DNA of 64,000 bases from Croceivirga sp. (GTDB taxonomy: Bacteria > Bacteroidota > Bacteroidia > Flavobacteriales > Flavobacteriaceae), in assembly GCA_028281025.1 (NCBI GenBank), contig JANQKR010000016.1, positions 186,001 to 250,000 on the forward strand, given 5' to 3'. The notes beneath the pieces were generated by a model. It saw nothing but the letters and a program-made list of their open reading frames with translations, was not told the DNA's origin and made no database searches. The position numbers were made by a program, and so were the translations under genes. Every line of letters begins with the position of its first letter. The stretch's first letter is position 1. Below are positions 35,988-44,328 of the stretch, one piece after another.

Positions 35988-36851
35988 ATGAGAGTTGTAT
36001 TAATTTGCTTTCTTTTAATTTGTACAAGAATTCAAGGTCAAGATACCAAAGGGGAAATGGCTGCATACAATGTCGCTTTGGGTTCCATTGTTGGGGGAAT
36101 TGGTGCTGTAATAAATAAGGAGCCCGATGAGAAATTCGGAAAGGTTTTTTTTAAAGGGATGTATCAGGGAGCCTTGGGTGGATATTTGGTATATGAGAGT
36201 AAAAACCTTGTTGGGAAAATATCCAGTAATAACAGATTGGAATATAGTTGGGCTGCAAAATTTACAAATGCTGCGGGGGTTTCAATTATTGAAAATGCCG
36301 CTTCAAATAAAAGTTTTTGGGAAAAGTGGCATTTCAACATTGGATTTAATCGTTTTGAGTTTCACACAAAGGATGAGTTCAGATTTAGGTACAAGATTTT
36401 ACCACTATCTTTTTTAGCCACCTCATATGCAGCTCTAACCAATAAATTTGAATTCAATAGAAGTCTTCAAACAGGTGAATTCATTTTTTCCAATGACACA
36501 GTAGGACTTACTACGGATGAGGCAGCAGGGATTACCTATGGTAATGTTGTAATTATTAACACGCAATTCTTAAACGATTTTAGGTTTTACTCACATGAAA
36601 TTATCCACATTTATCAATATTACGACTTTAATTTCGTCAACTCATTTTTAGATAGACCAATCAATGGACTAGAGTCAAAATCCAACTTTATAAGGAAGCT
36701 AAATTCGTTTTTTTACTGGGATTTACAAGCTCCCGTTTTACTTTCTTTGTATATAGCAGAAAATAGTAACCGCAGTAATTATTATGACAATTTTTTTGAA
36801 AATGAAGCTGGGTTTTGGTCAAATACTATTTTTGTAATACCCGGGGAATGA
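35988..36851 (+). CDS. Secreted HExxH-containing protein, last cassette gene
   Basis: 287 residues with a signal peptide (MRVVLICFLLICTRIQGQ), glycine-rich hydrophobic segments (ALGSIVGGIGAV, GMYQGALGGYLVYE) and H203-E-I-I-H207 in YSHEIIHIYQYYDF, a zinc-metalloprotease motif, with a later acidic ENEAGF that could supply the third ligand. Whether it is a peptidase is unproven, as HExxH also occurs in non-enzymes. It starts 1 bp after the Lnt-like stop, so translation is likely coupled. The gene ends 5 bp before the AraC repeat copy 2. Confidence 0.65.
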   Translation: MRVVLICFLLICTRIQGQDTKGEMAAYNVALGSIVGGIGAVINKEPDEKFGKVFFKGMYQGALGGYLVYESKNLVGKISSNNRLEYSWAAKFTNAAGVSIIENAASNKSFWEKWHFNIGFNRFEFHTKDEFRFRYKILPLSFLATSYAALTNKFEFNRSLQTGEFIFSNDTVGLTTDEAAGITYGNVVIINTQFLNDFRFYSHEIIHIYQYYDFNFVNSFLDRPINGLESKSNFIRKLNSFFYWDLQAPVLLSLYIAENSNRSNYYDNFFENEAGFWSNTIFVIPGE

Positions 36852-36856
36852 AAGAA

Positions 36857-37000
36857 AGAGCCATTTTACCAAAGCCTTTAAAAAGTACTTCCAGATGACC
36901 CCCAAAAAGTATCGGTCAAGCGTATGATTACCATAATTCCGCTTATGACATGGACCGGCAAATGGAACGGGAATCCGCTATTTTAGATGATTGTTTGACC
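36857..37000 (+). pseudogene. Direct repeat, copy 2: scrap of the AraC gene 3' end
   Basis: 140 of 144 bases match 32576-32719. The first 71 bp encode the last 22 codons of the AraC regulator and its stop (36925-36927); the rest is downstream DNA. There is no start, so it is a non-functional duplicate. It marks the right edge of the cassette; the following 66 bp lead into the convergent regulator gene. Confidence 0.93.
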
Positions 37001-37066
37001 TTTCTAAAAAAGGGGCATTTAAAAGGGACGGTAATTGTACGTTTTGTTTTATGGTAAATTACGGTT

Positions 37067-37936
37067 TTAAGAAATCTCAAGCCTATAGCCCACTCCATGT
37101 ACATTCACGAGATTGACCGAATCGTCATGCTTGAATTTTTTCCTGATCTTGGATATAAAGGTATCAAGGCTTCTGCCCACAAAAACACCGTTGTCCTCCC
37201 AAACTTCCTTTAGGAGTAATTCCCGTTTTATAATCTGGTTCGGTTTTTCGCTAAATATGGCAATCAATTGACATTCTTTTGAAGTAAGTTCAATGGTGAT
37301 ATTGCCTTTGACCAGTTTGTTCTGTTCTTTGTGGAATTCATAGCTCCCAATCTTCCGAAACCTCGGGATTTCAACTTCGGAGGTATTTGATTTCCCCTTC
37401 TTCCAATAGAGCAGTCCAAATCCCAGAAAACCTATGGCCACCAAAGACATTAGGGAGTAATTCGTATCCAACGGCAAAGCGGATGGTTTCTGTGTAAAAA
37501 GTATTTTTATTTTATAATGGTCACTAGGTAAATTCCGACCAATGCACGGGATGATATTCTTTTCAACATCCTTTTTGATTTCGTAGCTATAAGAGACCTC
37601 TCCACTATCTCGATGGATAACTTCGACAATATAACTATTGGGCAAATTTGAAGCTTCCAGACTTTGGGCCACAATTTTGACCAGACTATCCGGCACAACG
37701 GATAGCTTTTTTTGAAAGGACACTTCAAAGCTGTTCCCATCCAATTCAACTATGGGCAATACCAGTGAAATGGAGTCATAGCTGGACAAGAGCAACCTAT
37801 TACCAGAATCCCTAAGCGCAATTTTTACCCGCTCCGAAAAATTGTCGTTTTCGTCGATTCCTATATAACCCAACAAAGCAAAGGAAATTAAAATCGCAAA
37901 GGATAGTAGAATTAAACTCTTTCGCTGCTTCATCAT
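37067..37936 (-). CDS. Membrane-tethered winged-helix regulator (ToxR-like layout)
   Basis: 289 residues from ATG 37936 (a TTG five codons earlier is open). One N-terminal helix (LILLSFAILISFALLGYIGI), an extracytoplasmic domain of about 140 residues, a second helix (LMSLVAIGFLGFGLLYW) and a cytosolic OmpR/PhoB-type winged helix (ELTSKECQLIAIF..., RELLLKEVW, SLDTFISKIRKKF, LVNVHGVGYRLEI). This arrangement senses outside conditions and regulates DNA without a phosphorelay. It is divergent from the YceI gene with a 114-bp spacer, which it may control. Confidence 0.9.
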   Translation of the reverse strand: MMKQRKSLILLSFAILISFALLGYIGIDENDNFSERVKIALRDSGNRLLLSSYDSISLVLPIVELDGNSFEVSFQKKLSVVPDSLVKIVAQSLEASNLPNSYIVEVIHRDSGEVSYSYEIKKDVEKNIIPCIGRNLPSDHYKIKILFTQKPSALPLDTNYSLMSLVAIGFLGFGLLYWKKGKSNTSEVEIPRFRKIGSYEFHKEQNKLVKGNITIELTSKECQLIAIFSEKPNQIIKRELLLKEVWEDNGVFVGRSLDTFISKIRKKFKHDDSVNLVNVHGVGYRLEIS

Positions 37937-38050
37937 ATGGCTATTGTTCAAAGGTCAAGTAAACAAAAAGTTACAACTTTTTACACTTGTTTTGCATTTT
38001 TTTGACATGGCCCAATGCGTCCAGCGATAGTTTTACAAAAATTATCCTTT

Positions 38051-38626
38051 ATGAAGAAAAGTGTAGTATTGCTGGCCCTCCTTTGTGCCACGTCCATGGT
38101 GAACGGCCAGAACGAAATTAAAATCGATACCAGCAAAAGCCTGGTCAAATGGACAGGTTCCAACCTGTTTAAGTTCAACAAACACTTTGGTACGGTCAAA
38201 TTTAGAAATGGGGCATTCCTCAAAAGAGGGGGTAACATATTCGGTGGGAAATTTGAGATAGACATGACCTCCATCATAAATACCGATGGCAAGTACAATG
38301 AAATGTTGGTATGGCATCTAAAAAATGAGGATTTCTTCGACGTTGAAAAATACCCTACTTCCAAATTGGAAATCCTTAACGTACGGTACAATGATCACAC
38401 AAACGTGGAGATTGAAGCCAATCTTACTATTAAGAACACTACCCAACCCATTACATTTGGGGCTACCCTGGAAAATGTAAACGATAAAATGGTCCTAAAG
38501 TCAAAATTCATTATTGACAGGACCCGATGGGCCATTACCTATGAATCCAAAAGTTTACTGAACAGCCTTAAGGACGACATCATTTCCGACGCCATTGCCT
38601 TCGAGGTCATTGTTTATACCAAATAA
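38051..38626 (+). CDS. YceI-family periplasmic lipid-binding protein
   Basis: 191 residues from ATG 38051, with a signal peptide (MKKSVVLLALLCATSMVNGQ). The mature part shows the YceI lipocalin-like pattern: IDTSKSLVKWTGSN, FEIDMTSI, LKNEDFFDVEKYPTSKLEI and the late strand FIIDRTRWAITYES. YceI proteins bind long isoprenoid or fatty acyl ligands in the periplasm. It lies 5 bp before a WD40 lipoprotein gene and is divergent from a membrane-tethered regulator. A TAGTTTTA box (7 of 8) near 38025 may be the promoter. Confidence 0.93.
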   Translation: MKKSVVLLALLCATSMVNGQNEIKIDTSKSLVKWTGSNLFKFNKHFGTVKFRNGAFLKRGGNIFGGKFEIDMTSIINTDGKYNEMLVWHLKNEDFFDVEKYPTSKLEILNVRYNDHTNVEIEANLTIKNTTQPITFGATLENVNDKMVLKSKFIIDRTRWAITYESKSLLNSLKDDIISDAIAFEVIVYTK

Positions 38627-38631
38627 GCGCC

Positions 38632-39615
38632 ATGAAAATCAGCTATCAATTTTTAAACAAAAGGCGAACCGTAATCGCGCTTATGCTTTTAGTGGCTTTC
38701 CATTCATCCTGTCAACCTAAGCAGGACAAAAAAACGGTTTGGACGGTGGCTTGGAGTCCCAACGGAAAGTATATTGCAGCCGGTGGTGATCAGGATGCAC
38801 TACAACTATTTGATGCAAATACATTGGAATTGATCAAAACCTATCCCGTTCAAAATGTACAGTTAAGCAGGTTAAAATGGCATCCCTTTAAAAACACCTT
38901 GGCCATTATAACACAGAGCACCACTATAAAAGCAAGGATTCTTGACCTTGACAAAGAAACATGGACGGATTTACAGGGCTTGAAATCAGGTTTTCGAGCC
39001 TTGGACTGGAATCATTCGGGGGACCTCCTGGCCGTTTCCGAGCTTGAAGATGCGGTATCGGTCTATACCGTTGATGGTGTTCTGGTAAGTAGGTTTTTGG
39101 CAGACCCAAAAGGGGTTGCCGATCTGGATTGGCATCCGTCCAAAAACATCATGGTAACCGTAGGCACACAGATAGGAATCTATACCCAACAGGGCGATAC
39201 CATTAAAACCTTTGAACCCAGGACTGAAGAAACTTTTTTGCTATGCGTGGAATGGCATGAATCCGGGGATTTTTTTGTGGTAGGAGACTATGGCGACTTA
39301 AAAAATGCTGCGAACAAATTACTTCAGTTTTGGAACATGGAAGGTGTAAAGCGCAACGAAATCAAAGGAAGCATTGGGGAGTATAGAAATATAAGGTGGA
39401 GTCCGGACGGAGAAAAATTGGCCAGTGCAAGTGACGCCCTTAGAATCTGGTCCAAAGAAGGTAAACTATTGGCCGAATCAAAATCAACGAAAGATTATTT
39501 ATGGGGTGCGGATTGGAGTCCGGACGGCAAATTTGTGGTAACATCAAGCAGTGAGGGAAAAATCGTCATCTGGGATGAAAACGCACATATAAGCCAAAAG
39601 CTGGACAAGAAATAA
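38632..39615 (+). CDS. WD40-repeat lipoprotein
   Basis: 327 residues with a lipoprotein signal ending in HSSC (Cys at about 27). At least five WD40-type repeats follow, recognisable by the WSPNGKYIAAGG, WHPFKNTLAI, WNHSGDLLAVS, WHPSKNIMVTVG, WSPDGEKLASAS and WSPDGKFVVTSS segments spaced about 40 residues apart; these make a beta-propeller of six or seven blades. Such exported propellers act as scaffolds. It follows the YceI gene by 5 bp. No catalytic residues are visible. Confidence 0.9.
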   Translation: MKISYQFLNKRRTVIALMLLVAFHSSCQPKQDKKTVWTVAWSPNGKYIAAGGDQDALQLFDANTLELIKTYPVQNVQLSRLKWHPFKNTLAIITQSTTIKARILDLDKETWTDLQGLKSGFRALDWNHSGDLLAVSELEDAVSVYTVDGVLVSRFLADPKGVADLDWHPSKNIMVTVGTQIGIYTQQGDTIKTFEPRTEETFLLCVEWHESGDFFVVGDYGDLKNAANKLLQFWNMEGVKRNEIKGSIGEYRNIRWSPDGEKLASASDALRIWSKEGKLLAESKSTKDYLWGADWSPDGKFVVTSSSEGKIVIWDENAHISQKLDKK

Positions 39616-39884
39616 CCTCAAAATTCAAAATCCACCAGCACGAATCGGTTCTTTTGGTTTATAAAACGAGGGATTTATCAGAATTTGGCTCACCCTAACA
39701 AATTGGTGTTAAAAACTTGCCTTTAAATCGGACAGCAAAGACCACAATTTCCATGGCCATGGAACAAGGTGTTTTTTGATTTCTATTTTTTAAAAGTCAA
39801 CAAAGAGTTGCCCAAAAACTTATGAAATAACCCCATGCCTGTACAAACGTGAACTGCAATCTGTAGGGAAACAAGAAAACAAAG
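39616..39884. other. Spacer before the redox/START cluster
   Basis: Nothing gene-like was found in this part of the 338-bp spacer. There is one palindrome CCATGGCCATGG at about 39752-39763. No terminator with a good T-run was seen after the WD40 gene. Confidence 0.4.
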
Positions 39885-39949
39885 CTGGAAAATCTATACA
39901 AGCATCAGAAAAATGTGTACGTCGATTAAACCGATGCCACCTACTTTTG
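39885..39949 (+). promoter_or_regulatory. Operator-like motif plus -7 box, copy 1
   Basis: The segment CTATACAAGC..TC..GA.AAAT.T.TAC (about 39894-39920) recurs upstream of the gene at 41163. The perfect -7 box TACTTTTG lies at 39942-39949, 4 bp before the start codon, so the message would be leaderless or nearly so. No -33 TTG is present, consistent with an activator-dependent promoter. Confidence 0.55.
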
Positions 39950-39953
39950 TGGC

Positions 39954-40355
39954 ATGAAATTGTTGTCAAAGATTTACATGCTTTTATTGCTACTATGGTC
40001 CATCGGGATGTTGATTTGGGGAGTTGCCGGTTTCTTCGAATACTTTACGGGCATTGAACCTTTTGTAGCATTACAGAACAATGCCTACCCTAGCGGAGTT
40101 CAATTTTTACATTGGTTGCTTATCAGTATCACCGGAGGGCTATTCTTATTTGGATATTTGGCAAAATGGAAATGGACCCCTTTCGCAACGGTGCTCCTTT
40201 TTTCCAATCTAGCCGTTTTGTGCACTGTTCAAACATTCGACTTTATGTCGGAACAGTGGGGGTATTCGCAATATCTTACCGAAGTTATCCTATATATCGT
40301 CAATTCAATTTTTTTATTATTATCTCCCATCTCAAAGTCCCATTTTGGGCATTGA
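39954..40355 (+). CDS. Four-TM membrane protein
   Basis: 133 residues with four hydrophobic helices (about 5-28, 45-67, 75-95, 105-125) and few charged residues. It is hydrophobic and small like DoxX-related and other quinone-linked membrane proteins, but I see no defining motif. It opens the cluster and lies 10 bp before the NAD(P)-binding gene, so the two form one transcript under a shared operator-like promoter. Confidence 0.6.
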   Translation: MKLLSKIYMLLLLLWSIGMLIWGVAGFFEYFTGIEPFVALQNNAYPSGVQFLHWLLISITGGLFLFGYLAKWKWTPFATVLLFSNLAVLCTVQTFDFMSEQWGYSQYLTEVILYIVNSIFLLLSPISKSHFGH

Positions 40356-40365
40356 TCCATTCCAT

Positions 40366-41025
40366 ATGAAAAAAGTAATTATAGCAGGGGCATCGGGCAT
40401 GATAGGCAATTTGGTGTTGGAACACTGTCTGGATTCTTCTGAAATTGGTGAAGTCACCTCTTTGGTTCGAAGAAAAACAGAAAACAAACATCCAAAACTA
40501 AAAATGGTTGTAATTGGCAACTTTGCGGATTATTCCGAGCACACCGATTTATTCCAACAAGTGGATATCGCCTTTTTCTGTATCGGCGTCTATACTGGGC
40601 AAGTCCCCAATGAAAAATTCAAGGAAATCACCGTTGACTATGCGGTCGCATTTGCAGAAGCGGTCAAAGCTGGTAATCCCAATGCCAGACTGTGTCTACT
40701 GAGTGGCGCCGGGGCCGACCGCAGCGAAAAAAGCCGTGCTTCTTTTGCCCGATATAAGGGAATGGCCGAAAACCGTATTTCTATACTGGGCCTGTACTTC
40801 CATACATTTCGTCCGGGATACATCTATCCCGTAACCCCCCGCAAAGAACCCAATGTGATGTATCGCATCATGAGATTCCTTTATCCGCTTCTTCGGTTAG
40901 GGGGAAGCAATAGCAGTATAAAATCGACAGAACTGGCAGCGGCTATGTTCAACGTAGGTCTTAATGGAGCGCCTTTCGAAATATTGGAGAATAGTGCAAT
41001 TTTAGAATTAGCTTCTGCACAGTAA
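40366..41025 (+). CDS. NAD(P)-binding Rossmann-fold oxidoreductase
   Basis: 219 residues from ATG 40366 (a TTG at 40345 is open but lies in the previous gene). The dinucleotide-binding motif is at the very start (VIIAGASGMIGNLVLEHC, GxxGxxG). The pattern CLLSGAGADRSEKSRASFARYKGMAE fits the atypical SDR/TIP30-like group, with a tyrosine-lysine pair (YKG) in the active-site area. It probably reduces or oxidises a small substrate. Spacing to the membrane protein is 10 bp. Confidence 0.85.
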   Translation: MKKVIIAGASGMIGNLVLEHCLDSSEIGEVTSLVRRKTENKHPKLKMVVIGNFADYSEHTDLFQQVDIAFFCIGVYTGQVPNEKFKEITVDYAVAFAEAVKAGNPNARLCLLSGAGADRSEKSRASFARYKGMAENRISILGLYFHTFRPGYIYPVTPRKEPNVMYRIMRFLYPLLRLGGSNSSIKSTELAAAMFNVGLNGAPFEILENSAILELASAQ

Positions 41026-41058
41026 CCATTACGCTCTTCGTACCGCCACCCTTCAAAC

Positions 41059-41123
41059 CTGAAAAAGATATACAAGCTTCGGACAAATATATACAACGGC
41101 GAAGTTAAGGGAGCCTAATTTTG
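41059..41123 (+). promoter_or_regulatory. Operator-like motif plus -7 box, copy 2
   Basis: ATATACAAGC..TC.GA.AAAT.T.TAC (about 41068-41094) aligns without gaps to 39885-39949. The -7 box TAATTTTG (41116-41123) lies exactly 57 bp from the same reference base, as in copy 1. The gene start at 41163 follows 39 bp later. Confidence 0.55.
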
Positions 41124-41162
41124 ACTTCAGTAAACGAGTTACAAAATATATAGCATCTGAAT

Positions 41163-41675
41163 ATGAAAAAGTTAAATCATAGCAGGGTGGCCTCCCATGA
41201 AGAAAACGTAAAGATGGAAAGGTTAAGTGCCTCGCACCGTACCATTTACACCGACATCATTATTGACGCAACACCGGAACAGGTTTGGTCCGTTCTTACG
41301 GACACCGCCTCCTATAAAAACTGGGCCGCTTTTTTAGTGGATATCCAAGGAGAAATCAAGGATGGGGAAAAAATCACTGCAGACTTCAAGACCAATCCTA
41401 AAAAAGAAAAACTGACCACCATCGAGCATACCATTTCGGTAGATGAAGGGAAGGAGTTTTACTGGGCGGAAAAAGGTCCGGGGGGTATCAGGGACAATCA
41501 TCATTTTAAGGTGGAATCCATTGGTGATGGGAGGACCAGATTTATCCAGTCCGATGAAATCATGAAGGGAATTACATGGTTGATGGGCGCTAATTTGTCA
41601 AAACTATATGCTGAAGGATATCAAGCGTTCAATCGAAAATTAAAGGTAGAAGTAGAACAAAGATTTAACCCATAA
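41163..41675 (+). CDS. SRPBCC/START-fold ligand-binding protein
   Basis: 170 residues. The core matches the polyketide cyclase/START-like SRPBCC pattern: DIIIDATPEQVWSVLTDTASYKNW near the start, a central beta-sheet, and FIQSDEIMKGITWLMG with a terminal helix. It has an N-terminal extension of about 30 residues and no signal peptide. Such proteins bind hydrophobic ligands. It is followed by a short-chain dehydrogenase (21 bp) and a second SRPBCC protein, which suggests a common small-molecule substrate. Confidence 0.88.
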   Translation: MKKLNHSRVASHEENVKMERLSASHRTIYTDIIIDATPEQVWSVLTDTASYKNWAAFLVDIQGEIKDGEKITADFKTNPKKEKLTTIEHTISVDEGKEFYWAEKGPGGIRDNHHFKVESIGDGRTRFIQSDEIMKGITWLMGANLSKLYAEGYQAFNRKLKVEVEQRFNP

Positions 41676-41696
41676 CAACCAAAATGACCCAAGAAA

Positions 41697-42602
41697 ATGG
41701 ATTTTAAACTAAATACTATTCATTCACAACAAGGCCGAATTGCCATCGTTACCGGTGCCAACAACGGTATTGGCTTCCAAACGACCAAGGCAATGGCAGC
41801 ATACGGTTTCAAAGTCGTCATGGCATGCCGGAATATGGCCAAGGCCGAAAAGGCCAAAACCGAAATTTTGACCAAAGTTGCGACCGCTGACCTGGACATC
41901 CTCCAGTTGGATTTGAGCAACTTGGAGAGCGTAAGGAACTTTGCCAAAAAGTTCAAAGAACGCTACACCAAACTGGACGTACTTGTTAACAATGCCGGTA
42001 TTTTGGTATACTCCGGGAAAAAGAACGAGGTGGGGGTGGAATTACAATTTGCAACAAATCACCTAGGGCATTTTTTATTGACCAACCTATTGTTTGAATT
42101 GATGCCCGACAATCATGCCTCACGCATTGTTGCCTTGAGCAGTCTGGCGCACAAGGGGGCAAAAATCCACTTCGATGATCTCAATTGTGAAAAAACCGAT
42201 GATTCCGATGCTGCATACGGTCAATCAAAATTGGCCAATTTGATGTTTGCTGACGAGCTGGACCGCCGCCTAAAAAAGTCAGGTAAAAAGATAATTGCGC
42301 TTGCCGTGCATCCAGGAGGTTCAGATTCAGGTCTCTTTGATGAAATGTCCAGGATTAAGTATTATACCTTTAAGATTTTGTCCCCGTTCATATTGAATTC
42401 CCCTGCCAATGCGGCGAAGCCTTCCCTTTTTGCTGTTTTGAGCAAAGAGGTCCGAGGAGGTGAATATATTGGCCCACAAGGCTTTAACGAGTTCAAGGGG
42501 AAAATAGGCTTCGCCAAGCGCAGTGATTATTCAAAAAAACAAGATGTTGCAACAAAGCTTTGGAAGTTATCAGAAGGGATAACAGGACAATCGTTTTTAT
42601 AA
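41697..42602 (+). CDS. Short-chain dehydrogenase/reductase
   Basis: 301 residues with the classical SDR marks: TGxxxGIG (VTGANNGIGFQT, about 19-30), NNAG (VLVNNAGILVY), a serine of the catalytic tetrad (VALSSLAHKG) and YxxxK (YGQSKLAN). The length and the segment after the active site (AVHPGGSDSGLF) fit the retinol-dehydrogenase/light-dependent protochlorophyllide reductase-like group, using NADP probably. Its stop is directly followed by the ATG of the next gene. Confidence 0.93.
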   Translation: MDFKLNTIHSQQGRIAIVTGANNGIGFQTTKAMAAYGFKVVMACRNMAKAEKAKTEILTKVATADLDILQLDLSNLESVRNFAKKFKERYTKLDVLVNNAGILVYSGKKNEVGVELQFATNHLGHFLLTNLLFELMPDNHASRIVALSSLAHKGAKIHFDDLNCEKTDDSDAAYGQSKLANLMFADELDRRLKKSGKKIIALAVHPGGSDSGLFDEMSRIKYYTFKILSPFILNSPANAAKPSLFAVLSKEVRGGEYIGPQGFNEFKGKIGFAKRSDYSKKQDVATKLWKLSEGITGQSFL

Positions 42603-43106
42603 ATGCAAAACAATATGGCAGTTTTAACTTCGAAGAGGATAATGGCAGTAGGGGTGTCGATTGTCCTCGTGCTGCTTTTCTTTTTTTTGGGTAGAAAGTC
42701 GGTTCATACGGAGCTCGTCATTGAAGCAAGTCCTCGGCAAATATGGGAGGTTTTAATGAACAAAGAGGAATACGAAAAATGGAACCGGGTATTGATTCCC
42801 ATAAAAGGCGAAATTGAACAAGGCAATAAATTGACCTATAAGTTGGTTCAACCCGATGGTAATTCCATCGATATTGGAATGAAGGCAACCAAGTTAATTC
42901 CATTGAAATTATTGAACCAACGCGGAGGTTTCCCTGGAGTATTCACCTATGACCATCGATACATTTTAGAGCCTGTTGGGAATAACACCAAGGTGACCAT
43001 ACATGAAGATTTTAAGGGAATAGCTGTACTTTTTTGGGATATGGGTTGGGTACAACAAGCTTATACCGATTTGAATACATCCCTTCGTCAACACATCATT
43101 CAATAA
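42603..43106 (+). CDS. Membrane-anchored SRPBCC protein
   Basis: 167 residues with one N-terminal membrane helix (RIMAVGVSIVLVLLFFFLG) and an SRPBCC domain (ELVIEASPRQIWEVLMNKEEYEKWNRVLI..., VTIHEDFKGIAVLFW). It is a paralog in fold of the 41163 protein, tethered to the membrane. It begins directly after the SDR stop (TAAATG), so translation is probably coupled, and it is followed by the AraC regulator gene after 71 bp. Confidence 0.82.
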   Translation: MQNNMAVLTSKRIMAVGVSIVLVLLFFFLGRKSVHTELVIEASPRQIWEVLMNKEEYEKWNRVLIPIKGEIEQGNKLTYKLVQPDGNSIDIGMKATKLIPLKLLNQRGGFPGVFTYDHRYILEPVGNNTKVTIHEDFKGIAVLFWDMGWVQQAYTDLNTSLRQHIIQ

Positions 43107-43177
43107 TTCATGTCCAAAGTCCAAAAAAAAGATTATCCGATCTTTTTTACCGTAGGGTGGATTTTTAAAAAAACAGT

Positions 43178-44113
43178 ATGTTTATTCCTAACAAATCCAA
43201 AAGAGTGCAAGACATAGTGCACATAGAAAGCATCTCGGACATGCATGAAGTCTTTGGACAGGCCAAAGCAAAACATCCATTGGTATCGGTTATCCGATTC
43301 AAGGACGCTGACATCAGGCCGGAATACCATCATGTCCGTTGCTCTTTTGGCATGTACTGCATCACCCAAAAGAATGGGGTCGAAGGAAGCATGGGGTACG
43401 GCCGCAATTCCTATGACTTTCAAGAAGGTTCCATGGTATTTATTAAACCCGGACAAGTACTGAGCTATGATGGTCATCAATCTTCTGCTGAAGACCCTGG
43501 CTGGGCCTTGTTATTTCACCCTGACCTATTGCGAAAATCCGAATTGGGGAAAACGATAGAACAGTATTCTTTTTTCTCCTATGACATAAAGGAAGCATTA
43601 CATATCTCGGACGAAGAAAAACAATCGCTCAATGAATTGGTGGCCAAAATTGAAAAAGAGTACCACCGACACATTGATCGCCATACTCAAAAGCTGATCA
43701 TCTCGAATATCGAACTGTTATTGGATTACTGCACCCGCTACTATGACCGTCAGTTTTATACCCGTACCAATCTCAACAAAGATGTTCTGGCAAAATTTGA
43801 GAATTTATTGAAAGATTATTATGATCGGGAAGATCAGTTACGCATTGGAATTCCCTCAGTGGACCATTGCGGGAAAGAACTGGGCATCTCTCCCAAATAT
43901 TTAAGTGACTTGCTGAAAAAAGAAACAGGTAAAAGTGCCAAGACGCACATAGATGATTTTTTACTTAATAAAGCTAAAAATCAATTATTGTGTTCCACAG
44001 CATCGGTAAGTGAAATAGCGTATGGTCTGGGCTATGAGTATTCACAGCATTTTTCCAAAACCTTCAAAGCCAAAACAGGGATGAGTCCCAGCGCGTACAG
44101 AAGTATAAATTAA
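43178..44113 (+). CDS. AraC-family regulator ending the redox/START cluster
   Basis: 311 residues. An N-terminal cupin-like sensor domain (about 1-150: GSMVFIKPGQVLSYDG) is followed by a helical linker and a C-terminal AraC helix-turn-helix pair (GKELGISPKYLSDLLKKETG and VSEIAYGLGYEYSQHFSKTFKAKTGMSPSAYR). It is soluble. Position at the end of the cluster, and the repeated operator-like motif in front of the two promoters of the cluster, make it the most likely regulator of those genes. Confidence 0.93.
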   Translation: MFIPNKSKRVQDIVHIESISDMHEVFGQAKAKHPLVSVIRFKDADIRPEYHHVRCSFGMYCITQKNGVEGSMGYGRNSYDFQEGSMVFIKPGQVLSYDGHQSSAEDPGWALLFHPDLLRKSELGKTIEQYSFFSYDIKEALHISDEEKQSLNELVAKIEKEYHRHIDRHTQKLIISNIELLLDYCTRYYDRQFYTRTNLNKDVLAKFENLLKDYYDREDQLRIGIPSVDHCGKELGISPKYLSDLLKKETGKSAKTHIDDFLLNKAKNQLLCSTASVSEIAYGLGYEYSQHFSKTFKAKTGMSPSAYRSIN

Positions 44114-44328
44114 TATTAGTACAATCCCATTGTATAAAAGGTTTGCCAAAAGGAATGTTTTACGCGACTATGCAAACCAATCAAAAAAACCTAATGCCAA
44201 TAAATCCATTGATTGGAATCCCACTTTTATACGACGCCTTACCGCTATACAGACAATAAAAATGACTTGGTTTTTGTCCGTTTTGGTTCTTCCTTTACTT
44301 CTAAACCTATCTTAAACCTCCGCTGCAC

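Noticed and set aside
32576-37000. Transposon or integrative element with att sites
   Set aside because: No integrase or transposase and no tRNA end; the repeats are gene-end duplications, so recombination is more likely than site-specific integration.
44130-44315. 61-codon frame after the AraC gene at 43178
   Set aside because: Basic, no signal or domain, and no promoter or conserved pattern; the hydrophobic end is probably chance.
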